Below, in pieces: positions 63,485 to 64,000 of a stretch of DNA of 64,000 nucleotides (its first letter is position 1; every line of letters starts with the position of its first letter). The stretch lies in assembly GCA_017622135.1 (NCBI GenBank), contig JAGARR010000052.1, positions 1-64,000 on the forward strand, written 5' to 3'. The stretch comes from Spirochaetaceae bacterium (GTDB taxonomy: Bacteria; Spirochaetota; Spirochaetia; Treponematales; Treponemataceae). The translations under genes were made by a program, and so were the position numbers. Under the pieces are notes generated by a model. It saw only the letters and a list, made by a program, of their open reading frames with translations, was not told the DNA's origin and searched no databases.

Positions 63485-63676
63485 TTACACCTTCTTTGTC
63501 ACATAACCGCTTCTCAGACAGCGGGTACACATCTTGATTGTCATGGTGGTTCCACCGATTTCGGTCTTAACCTTTACAAGGTTTGGCTTCCAAACACGGC
63601 GTGTATGATTGTATGACTTACTTACATTGTTACCGCTCATGGAACCCTTGCCGCAAATCTCACATCTTCTGGACAT
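63485..63676 (-). CDS. rpmB: 50S ribosomal protein L28
   Basis: A 63-residue L28 with the zinc-binding form: CEICGKG near the N terminus and CTRC later, [17 protein letters not shown] in the middle and SGYVTKK at the end. Translation starts at the ATG at 63676, where [10 protein letters not shown] begins; an in-frame TTG 14 codons upstream is unsupported. Confidence 0.96.
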   Translation of the reverse strand: MSRRCEICGKGSMSGNNVSKSYNHTRRVWKPNLVKVKTEIGGTTMTIKMCTRCLRSGYVTKKV

Positions 63677-63715
63677 AATAAACCTGCCTATAAAATATCT
63701 GAAGCAATATACTAA

Positions 63716-63752
63716 CAAAAAACGGCGATAATGTCAAATCATTACCGCCGTT
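63716..63752 (-). terminator. Terminator of the META-domain gene
   Basis: On the minus strand AACGGCGGTAATG (complement of 63740-63752) pairs with CATTATCGCCGTT (complement of 63721-63733), one wobble pair, around a 6-base loop, followed by a T run. It separates the META-domain gene from rpmB. Confidence 0.9.
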
Positions 63753-63770
63753 TCCGTCAGATTACTTGCC

Positions 63771-64000
63771 TTATTTTGCAGTGAACCCCAGCAGGGTTGT
63801 TCCATCCTTGCCAATCAGTTGGAAGGTATTACCAGACAACACATAATGGGATGCCTTACCCAACAGGTTCAGGTACACTTGCTCCAGAATGGCTGCCTCT
63901 TTAACGGGAGCGGCCTCCTTGATGGTGCCAATCTCCTTGAAGGAGATTGCCCGGGTGGCATAATCCACATCGTATGAGCCGACGACAAAGTTGGAGCCAG
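63771..64000 (-). CDS. META (HslJ-like) domain protein, C-terminal end only
   Basis: The frame runs in from the right edge of the window, so the start and N-terminal part are missing. The visible 76 residues fit the META/DUF306 pattern: SNFVVGSYDVDY, then ISFKEIGTIKEAAP, ILEQVYLNLLGKASHYVLSG, and FQLIGKDGTTLLGF at the end. META domains occur in exported lipoproteins such as HslJ. Which protein this is cannot be told from the fragment. Confidence 0.7.
   Translation of the reverse strand, partial: GSNFVVGSYDVDYATRAISFKEIGTIKEAAPVKEAAILEQVYLNLLGKASHYVLSGNTFQLIGKDGTTLLGFTAK

Overview
The window looks like the chromosome of a spirochaete of the Treponema type, probably a relatively GC-rich host-associated or rumen-like species. 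The evidence is a flagellar operon in spirochaete order (fliK-flgD-flgE, then flbD-motA-motB-fliL-fliM-fliY-fliO-fliP), a FliG1-type second FliG, a FlgE with the treponemal cross-linking Lys165/Cys178 pair, and spirochaete-style lipoprotein signals. Species cannot be fixed by eye.

Layout. 1-803 is non-coding and repetitive: a 7-bp microsatellite, a short inverted repeat like two joined mobile-element ends, and a duplicated 128-bp hairpin unit. 804-4411 holds DNA repair genes (xseA, xseB, mutL). 4475-7199 (minus) holds fliG1 and a SUMF1-domain lipoprotein. 7453-9775 is a phosphohexomutase followed by a DnaQ-like exonuclease. 9883-13192 (minus) holds a group-2 sigma factor, a LysM/degenerate M23 protein and an HD-domain protein. 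13286-22883 (minus) is flagellar, but the usual fliQ-fliR-flhB-flhA continuation is absent after fliP. 23077-26279 has a bifunctional penicillin-binding protein, a small ParB-N protein and a FeoB-associated Cys-rich peptide. 26357-32419 (minus) is uvrA-lptD. Then come thrC and dCMP deaminase.

34807-38652 is a thiol-redox neighbourhood: CoA-disulfide reductase with rhodanese tail, a divergent Crp/Fnr regulator, thioredoxin, a miniature ferredoxin-thioredoxin-reductase-like protein, a NapH-like membrane Fe-S protein and a 2[4Fe-4S] ferredoxin. The genes suggest electron flow from ferredoxin to protein and low-molecular-weight thiols.

38964-47914 is the most unusual part. It is a visibly AT-rich five-gene operon with its own strong promoter and terminator: three different dynamin-like GTPases, a zinc-ribbon/coiled-coil/transmembrane/SUMF1-like protein, and a lipoprotein with a CsgG/LpoB-like domain and TPRs. 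The first GTPase is interrupted at a run of ten G, which suggests phase variation, decay or a homopolymer error. It may be an uncharacterised membrane-remodelling or anti-phage module; this is inference.

47939-50935 is a copper-efflux operon (copA-csoR-copZ) whose promoter contains a perfect CsoR-type palindrome. 51140-64000 holds argC, a secreted DUF2259-like protein, a polytopic membrane protein, a DGK/polyprenol-kinase-like protein, a 1120-residue acidic TPR protein, a glycogen-binding-fold secreted protein, an NFACT/RqcH-family protein, nicotinate phosphoribosyltransferase, cardiolipin synthase, ribosomal protein L28 and the C-terminal end of a META-domain protein.

Seven genes (xseA, fliG1, the LysM protein, the PBP, dCMP deaminase, the membrane protein at 53056 and the TPR protein at 57887) have promoter-like -10 elements only 5-7 bases before the start codon and no Shine-Dalgarno sequence, suggesting recurrent leaderless mRNAs. 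No tRNA, rRNA or CRISPR array was recognised.
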